Position numbers and translations under genes: made by a program | In this document: positions 1 to 8,687 of the stretch, piece by piece | Numbering within the stretch: the first letter of the stretch is position 1 | Layout: each line of letters opens with the position of its first letter | Assembly: GCF_000497205.1 (NCBI RefSeq) | Contig: NZ_AYJW01000024.1 | Location: forward strand, 1-54,263 | DNA: 54,263 bases | Origin: Saccharopolyspora rectivirgula DSM 43747 | Lineage (GTDB): Bacteria; Actinomycetota; Actinomycetes; Mycobacteriales; Pseudonocardiaceae | Direction: 5' to 3' | Notes under the pieces: model-generated | What the model was told of the DNA's origin: nothing | The model's input: only the letters and a program-made list of their open reading frames with translations | The model's database searches: none

Positions 1-58
1 AGAAGCAGATCGACGGCACCGACGTGCGCGGCACCGCCCGGCTGTTCGATCTGCTTCT
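1..58. repeat. 13-bp inverted repeat at the left edge
   Basis: AGAAGCAGATCGA at 1-13 is repeated as its exact reverse complement at 46-58, separated by 32 nt. It could form a hairpin just downstream of the stop codon of the DAK2 gene. There is no T-run, so it is not a typical intrinsic terminator. It sits on the window edge, where a sequence or assembly fold-back cannot be excluded. Confidence 0.5.
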
Positions 59-73
59 CGAGCTCCCCGATGC

Positions 74-766
74 TCAGCCGGATGATGCCGAGGTCGAGGG
101 CGACCCGTGCTCACCGGGGTCGCCGCCACCAGCTGCGGGAGCGTCCGGCGCCACCCGCTCCCCGTCGCACACCACCGCGTGCAGCGCGTCCAGCACCACC
201 ACCAGGCCCCGGCCGCCGGCGTCCACGACACCCGCCGCCGACAGCGCCGGCAACTGCTCGCGCGTGGCCGCCAGCGCTTTGACCGCGGCGCGGGTCACCG
301 CACGGACCACCACGTCCAGCCGCTGGCTCTCCGGAGCCGCCGCCACGGCTTCGCCCAACACCGAGAGGAAGGTGCCGGGAGCGGGTTCGGCCACCGCCCG
401 GCGGGCGCGCTCCTCGGCCCCGCGCAGCGCGTCGCGGAAGAGTGCCCCGTCCGCGTCGGCCGCTTCCTCCGGCACCTGGTCGGCCAAGCCGCGCAAGAAC
501 TGCGACAGCAACATCCCGGAGTTGCCGCTGGCCCCGGCGAGCGCTCCGCGGGCCAGCTCGCGCAGCACCCCGCCGAGGGTGTGGCAGTCCGACTCGTCCA
601 GAGCCGCCACCGCCGAACGCGCGGTCTGCAGCAGATTGGTCCCGGTGTCCCCGTCGGCCACCGGGAACACGTTGATCCGATCGATCGCGTCACGCTCCGC
701 GGTCAGCAGGGCCAGCGCCAGATCTGCCCAGCGGCGCGCAGCCGCCGCATTCAGCGTCCGCAGCAA
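74..766 (-). CDS. DAK2 (DhaL-like) domain protein, short form
   Basis: This 230-residue protein is an N-terminal DhaL-type nucleotide-binding domain. Residues 32-44 carry the metal-binding Asp motif (NVFPVADGDTGTN), 78-84 GASGNSG and 182-187 DAGGRG. The family (YloV/FakA-like; split as Rv2975c/Rv2974c in M. tuberculosis) normally continues for another 250-300 residues with a C-terminal domain. Here the frame ends in a low-complexity Gly/Ser tail at a TGA at 74-76. The TTG start at 766 has a good Shine-Dalgarno sequence (GGAGGT, 4-5 nt upstream). FakA relatives phosphorylate fatty acids bound to FakB, but the substrate here is unknown. It could be a genuinely short protein, a frameshifted gene, or one whose second half lies beyond the window in another frame. 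Confidence 0.8.
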   Translation of the reverse strand: MLRTLNAAAARRWADLALALLTAERDAIDRINVFPVADGDTGTNLLQTARSAVAALDESDCHTLGGVLRELARGALAGASGNSGMLLSQFLRGLADQVPEEAADADGALFRDALRGAEERARRAVAEPAPGTFLSVLGEAVAAAPESQRLDVVVRAVTRAAVKALAATREQLPALSAAGVVDAGGRGLVVVLDALHAVVCDGERVAPDAPAAGGGDPGEHGSPSTSASSG

Positions 767-878
767 TCAGACCTCCACCGCAGCTGTTGACGTTCCGGCA
801 ACCGACCCTAGCCGCGCAGCCGCCGGGCCCCGCGGGCCGCGCCCTGCCCCCTGCATCGGCGGATACCGCCGGGTGGGC

Positions 879-1059
879 TACACTGATCCGGTCTTAGGTG
901 GCGATGGCCCAGGGCAACCGGAACAACTCCGGGCGACGCCGCCGCAACGGCGGTGAACAGCAAGCGCAGTCACCCCTGGGTGACCGGACTCACGCAAGTG
1001 AGACTCGCTTGCGTGGCTTCATCGCTGTAACCGTCAACGCAAAGTTAGGGGTGTCTGAC
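879..1059 (+). promoter_or_regulatory. rpmB promoter and structured 5' leader
   Basis: A plausible -10 element (TACACT, 879-884) precedes a leader of about 170 nt. It contains two hairpins: a perfect 7-bp repeat GTCACCC/GGGTGAC (969-984, 2-nt loop) and CACGCAAG/CTTGCGTG (991-998 with 1008-1015), which extends to 11 of 12 paired bases. An in-frame extension upstream of rpmB exists (from 898) but does not resemble a ribosomal protein, so I treat the stretch as leader RNA. I see no other gene between 767 and 1059. Confidence 0.4.
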
Positions 1060-1251
1060 GTGGCTGCCGTCTGCGACGTCTGTGGCAAGGGACCAGGCTT
1101 CGGCAACTCGGTCTCACACTCCCACCGGAAGACCAGGCGCCGGTGGAACCCGAACATCCAGACCGTGCACGCCAAGATCGGTCTTTCGCAGCGCAAGCGC
1201 ATGAACGTGTGCACCTCCTGCATCAGGGCCGGCAAGGTGGTGCGCGGCTGA
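1060..1251 (+). CDS. rpmB: 50S ribosomal protein L28 (bL28)
   Basis: This 63-residue ribosomal protein is recognised by its N-terminus [20 protein letters not shown], the [11 protein letters not shown] block and the C-terminal [13 protein letters not shown]. The four cysteines (two CxxC pairs) mark a zinc-binding form of L28. The frame is open upstream to 898, but the GTG at 1060 gives the usual family length and has AGGGG about 8 nt upstream; a GTG at 1051 is also in frame. It assembles into the large ribosomal subunit. The neighbouring DAK2 gene is divergent, as is common for this pair in actinobacteria. Confidence 0.95.
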   Translation: MAAVCDVCGKGPGFGNSVSHSHRKTRRRWNPNIQTVHAKIGLSQRKRMNVCTSCIRAGKVVRG

Positions 1252-1273
1252 GCTGAGCCGCGTGTAGCTTCAC

Positions 1274-1304
1274 GAAAACCCCGGGTGGTCCACCCGGGGT
1301 TTTC
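1274..1304. terminator. bidirectional intrinsic terminator
   Basis: A 14-bp perfect stem (GAAAACCCCGGGTG with CACCCGGGGTTTTC, loop GTC) has A/T ends on both strands. It sits between the convergent rpmB and ung genes and can stop both. Confidence 0.9.
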
Positions 1305-1366
1305 AGCGTGCGCGCAAAACCGCAGAAGCCACCGGCAGCGGCCCGGCCGGAGGGCGTCGCAGCTGC

Positions 1367-2041
1367 TTACGGCAGCTTCCAATCCACCGGTGGCACGCCG
1401 TGCTTCTCCAGGATCTCGTTGGCCCGGCTGAACGGCCGGGAGCCGAAGAAGCCGCGGTCGGCGGACATCGGACTGGGGTGCGCGGACTCGATGCACTCCA
1501 CACCGGGCATGAGCGGGCGCAGCTCCCTGGCGTGCCGGCCCCACAGGATCGCCACCATGGGCTCCTCCCGGGCGGCCAGCGCCCGGATCGCCTGGGCGGT
1601 GACCTCTTCCCACCCCTTGCCGCGGTGCGACCCCGGCTTGCCGGGCTCGACGGTCAGCGCCCGGTTGAGCAGCAGCACCCCTTGCCGCGTCCAGGGGGTC
1701 AGGTCTCCGCTGGACGGCGTGGGGTGCCCCAAGTCGTCGGAGTACTCGCGGAAGATGTTGACCAGACTGCGCGGCGGCTTCACCCCCGGAGCCACCGAGA
1801 AGCTGAGGCCGACCGGATGCCCCGGAGTCGGGTAGGGGTCTTGCCCGACGATCAGCACACGAACGTCGTGGAACGGCTGCTGGAACGCGCGTAGCACGTG
1901 CTGCGGCGCGGGCAGGTAGGTGCGGCCTGCGGCGACCTCCGCGCGCAGGAATTCACCCATGGCCCGGATCCGGTCCTCGACCGGGGCCAGAGCTTCCGCC
2001 CAGCCCGCTTCCACCAGTTCATGCAGGGGACGTGGGGCCAT
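1367..2041 (-). CDS. ung: uracil-DNA glycosylase (family 1)
   Basis: This enzyme removes uracil from DNA, the first step of base-excision repair. With the ATG at 2041 it is 224 residues, normal for family 1. Motif A GQDPYP is at 66-71 with catalytic Asp68, LLNRALTVE is at 123-131, and the DNA-intercalating loop HPSP is at 188-191, followed by [13 protein letters not shown] at 2062 would add seven residues. I prefer 2041 because TATCGT lies 8 nt upstream and would give a leaderless message, while the longer start lacks a well-spaced Shine-Dalgarno sequence. M. tuberculosis ung (Rv2976c) holds the same position. Confidence 0.95.
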   Translation of the reverse strand: MAPRPLHELVEAGWAEALAPVEDRIRAMGEFLRAEVAAGRTYLPAPQHVLRAFQQPFHDVRVLIVGQDPYPTPGHPVGLSFSVAPGVKPPRSLVNIFREYSDDLGHPTPSSGDLTPWTRQGVLLLNRALTVEPGKPGSHRGKGWEEVTAQAIRALAAREEPMVAILWGRHARELRPLMPGVECIESAHPSPMSADRGFFGSRPFSRANEILEKHGVPPVDWKLP

Positions 2042-2049
2042 GACTGAGA

Positions 2050-2055
2050 ACGATA
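2050..2055 (-). promoter_or_regulatory. candidate -10 of leaderless ung promoter
   Basis: On the minus strand TATCGT lies 8 nt before the ATG at 2041, and no Shine-Dalgarno sequence is present. Confidence 0.4.
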
Positions 2056-2062
2056 GCGGCAC

Positions 2063-2415
2063 GCCGAGATCAACCGACTGGAGCCCCTCCTGAACACGAT
2101 TCAGCGCAACGTCAAGTGACTGAAATCACACAACGTGTTGCCCCAACTACGTGTGTCCGCTATCACACCACACGAATTGGTGCGCGTCCGGGCGCCATTT
2201 CCGCCTGTCAGGCAGCGAATATTGATGTCAAACCCACCCCGCGTCCCCCGCGCCCCCGCGGCACCGGTTCCGTGAGGTTTCACATAAAGAAAAAGCTAAC
2301 GAAAAGGCTCCATCTCGGGGAATTGGTGGCCCAGCTCTTGCTGCTCAGCTAGGTTCCCGGTATTCGCTGTCAACCGCGTCCGAGGAACTGAAGACCGGAG
2401 GTGGGCCGCATTCCC
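2063..2415. other. 353-bp intergenic region upstream of the MHS transporter
   Basis: No gene is recognised here. The stretch is more AT-rich than its surroundings between about 2105 and 2345. It contains an imperfect palindrome CAACGTGTTG near 2132 and GTGAGGTTTCAC near 2272. A weak -10-like TAGGTT at 2350-2355 may drive the transporter. It probably holds the divergent promoters of ung and the transporter gene. Confidence 0.4.
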
Positions 2416-3762
2416 ATGAGTTCGCAGGCAAAGGCCGAAAACCCGGACAAAGAGCAACGGTCGCTGCTTCGCCGTGCAGTGGGTGCTGCGGCTATCGGAA
2501 ACTGCACCGAGTGGTACGACTTCGGTGTCTACGCTTACGTAGCGGCTTACGTGGGCCACCAGTTCTTCCCCGGACCGTGGGAAACCCTCTCCGCTTTCGG
2601 GGTATTCGCAATTTCGTTCCTGCTCAGGCCGCTCGGCAGTTTCTTTTTCGGCCCCCTCGGCGACCGCATCGGCCGGCAGCGCGTGCTGGCCCTGACGATC
2701 CTGCTGATGTCGGGCTCGACCTTCGTCATCGGCCTGTTGCCCACCTACCACACCATCGGTCTCCTGGCGCCGATGCTGCTGCTGGCCTGCCGGATGTTGC
2801 AGGGCTTTTCCACCGGCGGTGAATACGGTGGTGCGGCCACCTACATCGCCGAGTACGCCCCGGACAAACGGCGCGGTTTTTACGGCAGCTGGCTGGAATT
2901 CGGAACGCTGGTCGGATTCGGCCTCGGCGCCCTCATCCCCACCATTCTGATCTTGAATCTGGAACCCACCCAGATGGAGACCTGGGGCTGGCGCATCCCG
3001 TTCTTGATCGCCGGTCCGCTCGGTGGTGTCGGGCTTTATCTGCGCTCCAAACTCGAAGACACGCCGGCGTTCAAGCAGTTGGAGCAAAAGCAGCAGATCG
3101 CCCGCTCCCCGCTCAAGGATTTGGTGCGCGACTGGTGGCGGCAGCTGCTGATTTTGATGGGGATCGTGCTCCTCATCAACATCGCCAATTACACGATCCT
3201 CACCTACATGGAGACCTACCTCGGCGACGCGCTCGACATCGAGCAGGGCCAGGAATACCAGGTCCTGGTTCCGCTCCTGCTCGCCGTGGCGTTCATGCTG
3301 GTGCTGATCACCCCGGTGGGGGCGCTGTCCGACCGGGTCGGTCGCAAGCCGGTGTTCCTGTCCGCCGCGATCTGCTTCCTGGTGCTGCCCATCCCGGCGT
3401 TCACCCTCATCAGCCAGGGCACCATGCTGAGCATCGTGGCCGGCCTCGGCCTGCTGGCGATCGGACACGTGCAGCTGATCGGTCCGCTCGCGGCGACCCT
3501 GCCCGCCATGTTCCCGACCAAGGTCCGCTACGCGGCCTTCTGCGTCGGGTACAACATCTCCACCGCCCTGTTCGGCGGCACCGCGCCGCTGATCAACGAC
3601 TCGGTGGTCACCTCGACCGGGAACACCTTCTTCCCCGCGTACTACCTGATGGGGGCGGCGCTGGTGGCCCTGGTCCCGATCATGCTGATGACCGAGACCG
3701 CCCGGCGGCCGCTGCTGCAGGAAGCGCAGACCCCGTCGACCAAGCCCGCCGCGGCGAACTGA
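2416..3762 (+). CDS. MFS transporter, metabolite:H+ symporter (MHS, ProP-like) family
   Basis: This inner-membrane permease of 448 residues has twelve predicted hydrophobic segments. The MHS signature is near the N-terminus ([14 protein letters not shown]); the loop 2-3 motif appears as [13 protein letters not shown], and GGEYGG follows in helix 4. ProP and its relatives import proline, betaine or organic acids with protons. The substrate cannot be read from sequence. The ATG at 2416 is preceded by GGAGGT about 15 nt upstream, which is long, and a GTG at 2401 is in frame. It has no operon partner and ends at a hairpin shared with thiL. Confidence 0.85.
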   Translation: MSSQAKAENPDKEQRSLLRRAVGAAAIGNCTEWYDFGVYAYVAAYVGHQFFPGPWETLSAFGVFAISFLLRPLGSFFFGPLGDRIGRQRVLALTILLMSGSTFVIGLLPTYHTIGLLAPMLLLACRMLQGFSTGGEYGGAATYIAEYAPDKRRGFYGSWLEFGTLVGFGLGALIPTILILNLEPTQMETWGWRIPFLIAGPLGGVGLYLRSKLEDTPAFKQLEQKQQIARSPLKDLVRDWWRQLLILMGIVLLINIANYTILTYMETYLGDALDIEQGQEYQVLVPLLLAVAFMLVLITPVGALSDRVGRKPVFLSAAICFLVLPIPAFTLISQGTMLSIVAGLGLLAIGHVQLIGPLAATLPAMFPTKVRYAAFCVGYNISTALFGGTAPLINDSVVTSTGNTFFPAYYLMGAALVALVPIMLMTETARRPLLQEAQTPSTKPAAAN

Positions 3763-3772
3763 CCGGCGGAGC

Positions 3773-3818
3773 GAAGCCGGCCGCTCCACCCGCTCACCAG
3801 CGCGGAGCGGCCGGCTTC
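3773..3818. terminator. stem-loop between MFS gene and thiL
   Basis: A 15-bp perfect stem GAAGCCGGCCGCTCC/GGAGCGGCCGGCTTC has a 16-nt loop. It touches the thiL stop codon and lies between convergent genes. It lacks a T-run, so termination is plausible rather than certain. Confidence 0.6.
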
Positions 3819-4782
3819 ACCGCCAGTGCTGCCAGCCGCCCGGGCCTTCGTAGACCGCTCCGTCCACGGTGACCCCGGATCCCTCGCCGACCACACCGAT
3901 CTGCCGCCACCCCTCCGGTAACGGCCGGCCGGCGGGAAAAGTGGCCGCCAACGCCTGGTCCTCCCCTCCGGTGAGAACCCAGTGCCTGGCGTCAGCACCC
4001 AGCGCCGACGCCACCTCGCTGAGCCGTTGCGGCACCTCGAGCATCTCGGTCCGGACGTCGATGGAGACCGCCGAAGCGTCCGCGATGTGCCCCAGCTCGG
4101 CCAGCAGACCGTCGGAGGTGTCGATCATCGAAGTCGCTCCGCCCGCCGCGGCCCGCGGCCCCGCCGCGTACGGCGGCTCCGGCACGCGATGGGCCCCGAC
4201 CACCGAGAGCGGGGACCGGAACCCGCGTCCCAGGACCGCCAACCCAGCGGCCGACCAGCCGATCCGGCCGGCCACCGCCACCACGTCCCCCGGCCGAGCC
4301 CCGGACCGGGTCACCGGATCCCGCCCCTGCAGATCGCCGAGCGCGGTGACCGAAATGGTCAGCACCGGGGACGAGACCATGTCCCCGCCGACCAGGCTGA
4401 TCCCGGCGCGACCGGCTTCCTCCCACATGCCCTCGGCCAGCTCGTCGACCACGCTCGACGACAGGTCCGGCGGACAGCTGAGACCGACCAGCACCCCGGT
4501 GGGCACCGCGCCCATCGCGGCGACGTCGGAGAGGTTCACCGCCACCGCCTTGCGCCCCACCTGGTGCGGAGAAGACCAGTCGAACCGGAAGTGGACCTGC
4601 TCCACCAGCACATCGGTGGTGGCCACCACCCGCCCGTCAGGGGCGGCGACAACCGCCGCGTCATCTCCCGGCCCGATCAGCGTGCCCGGCGACTGCTCGC
4701 GGCCGGAGGTCACCCGGTCGATAAGACCGAACTCTCCCACCTGGGAAACGGTCTCTTCGTCCCGCGGCGTTTGCGCAGCCAA
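3817..4782 (-). CDS. thiL: thiamine-monophosphate kinase
   Basis: ThiL phosphorylates thiamine monophosphate to thiamine pyrophosphate with ATP, the last step of TPP synthesis. The fold is the PurM/ThiL type. Visible motifs are GPGDDAAV near the N-terminus (Mg-ATP binding), TTDVLVEQVHF, NLSDVAAMGA, GGDMVSS and IDTSDGLLAELGHI. I chose the TTG at 4782 (321 residues) because AAGGAAGGAAGG ends 6 nt upstream. The ATG at 4806 would add eight residues, largely translated from that Shine-Dalgarno sequence, and has no good site of its own. TPP is a cofactor of IlvB in the same window. Confidence 0.93.
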   Translation of the reverse strand: MAAQTPRDEETVSQVGEFGLIDRVTSGREQSPGTLIGPGDDAAVVAAPDGRVVATTDVLVEQVHFRFDWSSPHQVGRKAVAVNLSDVAAMGAVPTGVLVGLSCPPDLSSSVVDELAEGMWEEAGRAGISLVGGDMVSSPVLTISVTALGDLQGRDPVTRSGARPGDVVAVAGRIGWSAAGLAVLGRGFRSPLSVVGAHRVPEPPYAAGPRAAAGGATSMIDTSDGLLAELGHIADASAVSIDVRTEMLEVPQRLSEVASALGADARHWVLTGGEDQALAATFPAGRPLPEGWRQIGVVGEGSGVTVDGAVYEGPGGWQHWR

Positions 4783-4878
4783 CTGGGACCTTCCTTCCTT
4801 GAGCATCCGCTCGATTCAATGGGGTAACTTTCTGCCAGTTTCCTATCCGAGCACATGGGCGAGACGAAAGGGCACACC

Positions 4879-5112
4879 GTGGTGCAGGCGTACATCCTGA
4901 TCCAAACCGAAGTCGGCAAGGCCGCCGCGGTGGCGGCGCAGATCTCCGGCACCCCCGGCATCATCAGCGCCGAGGACGTGACCGGCCCCTACGACGTGAT
5001 CGTGCGCGCCGAGGCGGAGAACGTGGACCAGCTGGGGCAGCTGGTGGCCACGCACATCCAGAACGTGGAGGGGATCACCCGCACCCTCACCTGCCCGGTG
5101 GTGCACCTGTAG
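4879..5112 (+). CDS. stand-alone Lrp/AsnC ligand-binding (RAM) domain protein
   Basis: This small protein of 77 residues consists only of the alpha-beta RAM domain of Lrp/AsnC regulators, without a helix-turn-helix. The core VQAYILIQTEVGKAAAVAAQI and the GPYDVIVRAEA and NVEGITRTLTCPVVHL blocks are typical of the actinobacterial single-domain form. Such proteins form ring oligomers that bind amino acids and may act with a full-length Lrp; its role here is unknown. GTG starts at 4879 and 4882 follow AAAGGG at a good distance; an ATG at 4855 is in frame but unsupported. It is divergent from thiL and followed 40 nt later by the DUF3515 gene. Confidence 0.85.
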   Translation: MVQAYILIQTEVGKAAAVAAQISGTPGIISAEDVTGPYDVIVRAEAENVDQLGQLVATHIQNVEGITRTLTCPVVHL

Positions 5113-5152
5113 CAGCCGGGGGGTCGCGGAGATCAGCGAGCCGCGTGCTGTA

Positions 5153-5740
5153 GTGGGAGGCGTGGACGACCAGTCTCCTTCCGGAGTGCCCAAGCCGGTG
5201 CTGATCGTGGCGGTCACCCTCACCGCGCTGCTGGCGGTAGCGGTCGCCGCCCTGGGCGGCTACTCCCGCTACACCCAGCACCAGCAGGAGCAGCAACAGC
5301 AAGCTGCCGAACAAGCGCGGCGCAGCGGCCCACTGCCACTCGCCCCTGTGCCAGCGGCCGAAGCCGACACCCCGGAGTGCCGGGCGGTGCTCGACGCGCT
5401 GCCCGCCGAGCTCGAGCTCGACGGAGACCGGGTCCCGCGTCGGCAGCTCGCCGAACCGGCACCACCGGCCACCGTCGCCTGGGGCGACCGCGATCACGAC
5501 CCGGTGGTGCTGCGCTGCGGCCTGGACGACCCCGCCGAGCTGACCCCCACCTCGAAGCTGGTGGACGTGTCCGGAGTGAGCTGGTTCGAGCTCGCCGAAG
5601 GCAGCAACAGCACCTGGCTGGCCGTGGACCGACCGGTCCGCGTCGCCCTGACCCTGCCGGCGGGCACCGGAACCGGACCCATCCAGGACATCTCGGAGCT
5701 GTTGGCCAAGACGCTGCCGAAGCAGCCCGTCTTCCCGTGA
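5153..5740 (+). CDS. DUF3515 membrane-anchored protein
   Basis: This protein of about 195 residues has one N-terminal membrane helix (about residues 18-36), a Gln-rich linker, and an extracytoplasmic domain matching the DUF3515 pattern: an early Cys (TPECRAVLDALP), LELDGDRVPR, VAWGD, VVLRCG and a late WF/TWLAVDRPVRVALTLP block. The two cysteines may form a disulfide. Its function is unknown. In mycobacteria a similar secreted protein also lies beside ddl. GTG codons at 5153 and 5162 are both possible starts; neither has a well-spaced Shine-Dalgarno sequence. Its 3' end is 9 nt from the convergent ddl stop. Confidence 0.8.
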   Translation: MGGVDDQSPSGVPKPVLIVAVTLTALLAVAVAALGGYSRYTQHQQEQQQQAAEQARRSGPLPLAPVPAAEADTPECRAVLDALPAELELDGDRVPRRQLAEPAPPATVAWGDRDHDPVVLRCGLDDPAELTPTSKLVDVSGVSWFELAEGSNSTWLAVDRPVRVALTLPAGTGTGPIQDISELLAKTLPKQPVFP

Positions 5741-5749
5741 CCCGCTCCC

Positions 5750-6853
5750 TCAGCGCAGCCCGGTGCCCCGGGCCAGCGCGGTTTCGATCAGGGTGGTCAG
5801 CAGGTCCGGGTAGGCCAGACCGGCGTGCGCCCACATCCGCGGGTACAGCGAGATCGAGGTGAAGCCGGGCATGGTGTTGAGCTCGTTGACCACCGGCCGG
5901 CCGTCCTCGGGCAGGAAGAAGTCCACGCGAGCCAGCCCCTGGCAGTCCACCGCTCGGAAGGCGCGCACCGCCTGCTGCCGCAACCGCTCGGTCACCTCGT
6001 CGTCGAGCTTGGCCGGCACGTCGAACTCGGTGACGTCGTCGAGGTACTTCGACTCGTAGTCGTACCAGTCGGTCTTGCCGGTGACCCGCAGTTCCGAGGG
6101 GTAGGAGGACTCCACCCTGCCGTCCGGGAACTCCAGCACGGCGCACTCCACTTCCCGGCCCACCACCGCGGCCTCGACGATGACCTTCGGATCGGTGCGC
6201 CGGGCTTCGGCGATGGCGGCGTCCAACTGCGACCAATCGGTGACCTTGGAGATGCCCAGCGACGATCCGCCGCGCGCGGGTTTGACGAACACCGGCAGCC
6301 CCAGCCGCTCCCGCTGGCGCTCGTCGAGCGTCTCCTCATCGCGGCGCAGGATCTCGTAGCGGCCCACCTCGAGCCCCTCGGCCTGCAGCAGCTTCTTGGT
6401 GAACTCCTTGTCCATCGACACAGCGCTGGCCAGCACGCCCGCCCCGACGTAGGGCACCCCGGCCATCTCCAGCAGCCCCTGGATCGTGCCGTCCTCGCCG
6501 AACGGGCCGTGCAGCACCGGGAAGACCACGTCGACCTCCGACAGCACTTCCCCAGCGCGGTCGGACTGCAACGACAGCAGCTCGTGCCGGGTGGTGTCGG
6601 CGGGGAGGACGACCGGCGTGCCGGGAGCCACTTCCGGCTCCTTGCGGTCCCGGATGCGCAGCTGCTCCGGGTCATCGGTGCCGAGCACCCACGCGCCCTC
6701 GCTGGTGATGCCGACCGGGACGACCTCGAAACGCTCGCGGTCCAAGTTCTCCAGGACGCTACCGGCGGACACGCAGGAAATGCCGTGCTCGGTGCTGCGC
6801 CCACCGAAGATGACCGCTACCCGGATCTTGCGCTGTGTCATGCGCGGGACCAT
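5750..6853 (-). CDS. ddl: D-alanine--D-alanine ligase
   Basis: Ddl joins two D-Ala molecules with ATP to make the dipeptide of peptidoglycan precursors; it is the target of D-cycloserine. The protein is 367 residues. It shows the N-terminal [18 protein letters not shown] motif, an ATP-grasp fold with [11 protein letters not shown], and the Mg-binding end [10 protein letters not shown]...[16 protein letters not shown]. The ATG at 6853 has GGGAGGG about 7 nt upstream and is preferred over the ATG at 6841. In M. tuberculosis ddlA follows gpdA2 directly; here three sulfur-related genes separate them. Confidence 0.95.
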   Translation of the reverse strand: MVPRMTQRKIRVAVIFGGRSTEHGISCVSAGSVLENLDRERFEVVPVGITSEGAWVLGTDDPEQLRIRDRKEPEVAPGTPVVLPADTTRHELLSLQSDRAGEVLSEVDVVFPVLHGPFGEDGTIQGLLEMAGVPYVGAGVLASAVSMDKEFTKKLLQAEGLEVGRYEILRRDEETLDERQRERLGLPVFVKPARGGSSLGISKVTDWSQLDAAIAEARRTDPKVIVEAAVVGREVECAVLEFPDGRVESSYPSELRVTGKTDWYDYESKYLDDVTEFDVPAKLDDEVTERLRQQAVRAFRAVDCQGLARVDFFLPEDGRPVVNELNTMPGFTSISLYPRMWAHAGLAYPDLLTTLIETALARGTGLR

Positions 6854-6877
6854 ACCTGGCCCTCCCCGTTCTGCTGA

Positions 6878-8290
6878 TTACGTGTCCGTGCACAGCCGGG
6901 CCAGCACCGGCAGGGCCCGCTCCAGGTCATCGCGGTCGCACGAAGCGTAACCAAGAGCTATGCCGAACCACTGCTGCGGCCCGCAATGGTGGCGCTGCAA
7001 CCCGTCCAGCACCAGCCCCTCGGCCCGTGCCCGGGAAACCACCCGCTGTTCAGTCTCTGCGTCCGCCAGGGGCACCACCACGTGAGCCCCCGCCCGGTCA
7101 CCGAATGCGCTGATGCCCGCCGCGGCCAGCTGCTGGACCACCAGCTGCCGCCGCTGGGACAGCTCCCTCCGCAGGCGGCGCAGGTGCCGCCCCAGGTCGC
7201 CGTGCCGGACGAACTCCACCAGCACCCGCTGACCGGCCATGGCCGGCCCCGTCCCGGTGCGTTCGCGGTGGCGGAGCACCGCGTCGACCACGTGGCCGGG
7301 AGCCAGCATCCACCCGGCGCCCAGCGTCGGGCTGAGGATCTTGCTGGTGGTGCCCAGGTGCACCACCACGTCCGGGGCCAGCGCCGCCAGCACCGGCAGC
7401 GGAGCGACATCGTAGCGCAGCTCGCCGTCGTAATCGTCCTCGATGATCAGCCAGTTCTCCTCGCGGGCGCGGTCGACCAGAGCGCTGCGCCGCCCGGCGG
7501 GCAACCGGCCACCGAGCGGGTACTGGTGCGCCGGGGAGCAGTAGACCGCGCGGACCCCGCGCGGCACCGCCTCCACCACGAGCCCGGCGTGGTCCACCGG
7601 GGCCGGCACCACCCGCACCCCGGCCTGCCGAAAGGTCTCGACGGCCCGCTGGTACCCGGGCTCTTCGACCGCCACCGCAGCTCCTGGCGGGAACACGGCC
7701 GCGGCCAGCTCGGCCACGGCCGCCGTGGTCCCACCCGTGGCGAGCACGCTCTCCGGGGTCAAGCCGTGCACCACCAGCCCGCGGTGCCGCAGCAGGTGCT
7801 CCACGACCACGTCGCGGTACTCCGGCAACCCCGCGCGCACCGGCCGGGAATCCGGTCCGCGGTCGGCGGCCGCCCGCCACGCCCGGCGCCACGCCGCGCG
7901 GTCGATCCCAGCCACCCACGGCTCGCCGGGGGTCAGCGTCACCAGCGGTTCGGCCGGCGAGCGCTGGGCGTCCACCGCGACGTGCCGCGGGACCGGGCGA
8001 CTGCCGGGCGGTGCGGTGGTGACGTAGGTGCCCGAGCCGCGACGACCGGCGATCCACCCCTCGGCGTGCAGCTGTTCGTACGCGGCAGCGGTGACGGTGC
8101 GGCTCACCCCCAGGTGCTTGGCCAGCGACCGGGTGGAGGGCAGCCGGTCGCCACCGCGCAGTTGCCCGACCACCGCTGCGTGCCGCAGTGCGTCGGCGAG
8201 CTGCACGGCCAGCGGCCGGGGATCTTCGCGGCGCAGTTCGACGGCCAGCTCCAGCAGCGGGGAACGCATCGCCGGCACAGCAGGTGGCAT
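6878..8290 (-). CDS. MocR-type PLP-dependent transcription regulator (GntR/aminotransferase fusion)
   Basis: This cytoplasmic regulator of 470 residues has an N-terminal GntR winged helix (about residues 20-90, DRLPSTRSLAKHLGVSRTVTAAAYEQL...GRRGSGTYV) joined to a class-I aminotransferase-like domain. The PLP lysine is Lys317 in GTTSKILSP, and EDDYDGELRY carries the PLP Asp. MocR proteins sense an amine or PLP adduct and usually control a neighbouring amino-acid or PLP gene. Candidate targets are the cysteine dioxygenase and the gamma-lyase-type gene just upstream on the same strand. The ATG at 8290 has GAGGAG 9 nt upstream; the open frame extends to 8608, but that part is Arg/Gly-rich and unlike the family. 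Confidence 0.88.
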   Translation of the reverse strand: MPPAVPAMRSPLLELAVELRREDPRPLAVQLADALRHAAVVGQLRGGDRLPSTRSLAKHLGVSRTVTAAAYEQLHAEGWIAGRRGSGTYVTTAPPGSRPVPRHVAVDAQRSPAEPLVTLTPGEPWVAGIDRAAWRRAWRAAADRGPDSRPVRAGLPEYRDVVVEHLLRHRGLVVHGLTPESVLATGGTTAAVAELAAAVFPPGAAVAVEEPGYQRAVETFRQAGVRVVPAPVDHAGLVVEAVPRGVRAVYCSPAHQYPLGGRLPAGRRSALVDRAREENWLIIEDDYDGELRYDVAPLPVLAALAPDVVVHLGTTSKILSPTLGAGWMLAPGHVVDAVLRHRERTGTGPAMAGQRVLVEFVRHGDLGRHLRRLRRELSQRRQLVVQQLAAAGISAFGDRAGAHVVVPLADAETEQRVVSRARAEGLVLDGLQRHHCGPQQWFGIALGYASCDRDDLERALPVLARLCTDT

Positions 8291-8687
8291 TTCGCAGAGC
8301 TCCTCAATCCGCCCCTCGATGATGCCACTCGCCGGATTCCCCCGTCCGGTGGGCGACTTCCGATCACGCCCTCCCGCGCAGCCCCGTGCTGGCCGCAGCG
8401 AACGCGGCAGCCGCTCCGGACCCTCCCGGGAACACCACCGGTTCCTCCACGGCGACCGGGAAATCCCCGCGGTGGCGGCGAAAACCGAGCGGCGCACCGC
8501 CGCGGTCGTCCACCGGGGCGCGCGTTCCCGGCGCGGACCTCCCCCGGAACCGCTCAGGAGACCGGGAATCCCACCCCGCGCTCGTCGCCCACCCGAACCA
8601 CCCAGCACGACTTCCGCGTCCTCCGTCCGGGATCACTGTGGACGGGAAACGGGTCGCTGGGAGGGCAACGAAACGGCCGCTCCGCGA
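8291..8687. other. 397-bp spacer between MocR and cysteine dioxygenase genes
   Basis: No gene or RNA is recognised. Frames are open on both strands, but they have shadow-like Arg/Pro-rich composition and no homologous motif. It presumably contains the MocR promoter and operator. I see no strong palindrome. Confidence 0.5.

Noticed and set aside
1-73. Start of a neighbouring gene (e.g. recG or the DAK2 C-terminal domain) at the left edge
   Set aside because: None of the three reverse frames matches the RecG N-terminus or the known DAK-family C-terminal domain, and 73 bases are too few to decide.
24-956. 310-codon open frame on the plus strand across the DAK2 gene
   Set aside because: It is antisense to a clear DAK2 gene, rich in Ala/Ser/Thr/Arg/Pro, and has no recognisable domain. 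Long open antisense frames are common at this GC content.
2296-3789. 497-codon open frame antisense to the MFS transporter
   Set aside because: Composition is His/Gln/Arg/Gly-rich with no motif, while the plus strand encodes a typical MHS permease.
4783-4878. TPP riboswitch upstream of thiL
   Set aside because: The spacer is only about 95 nt, shared with a divergent gene, and lacks the conserved THI-box core sequences.
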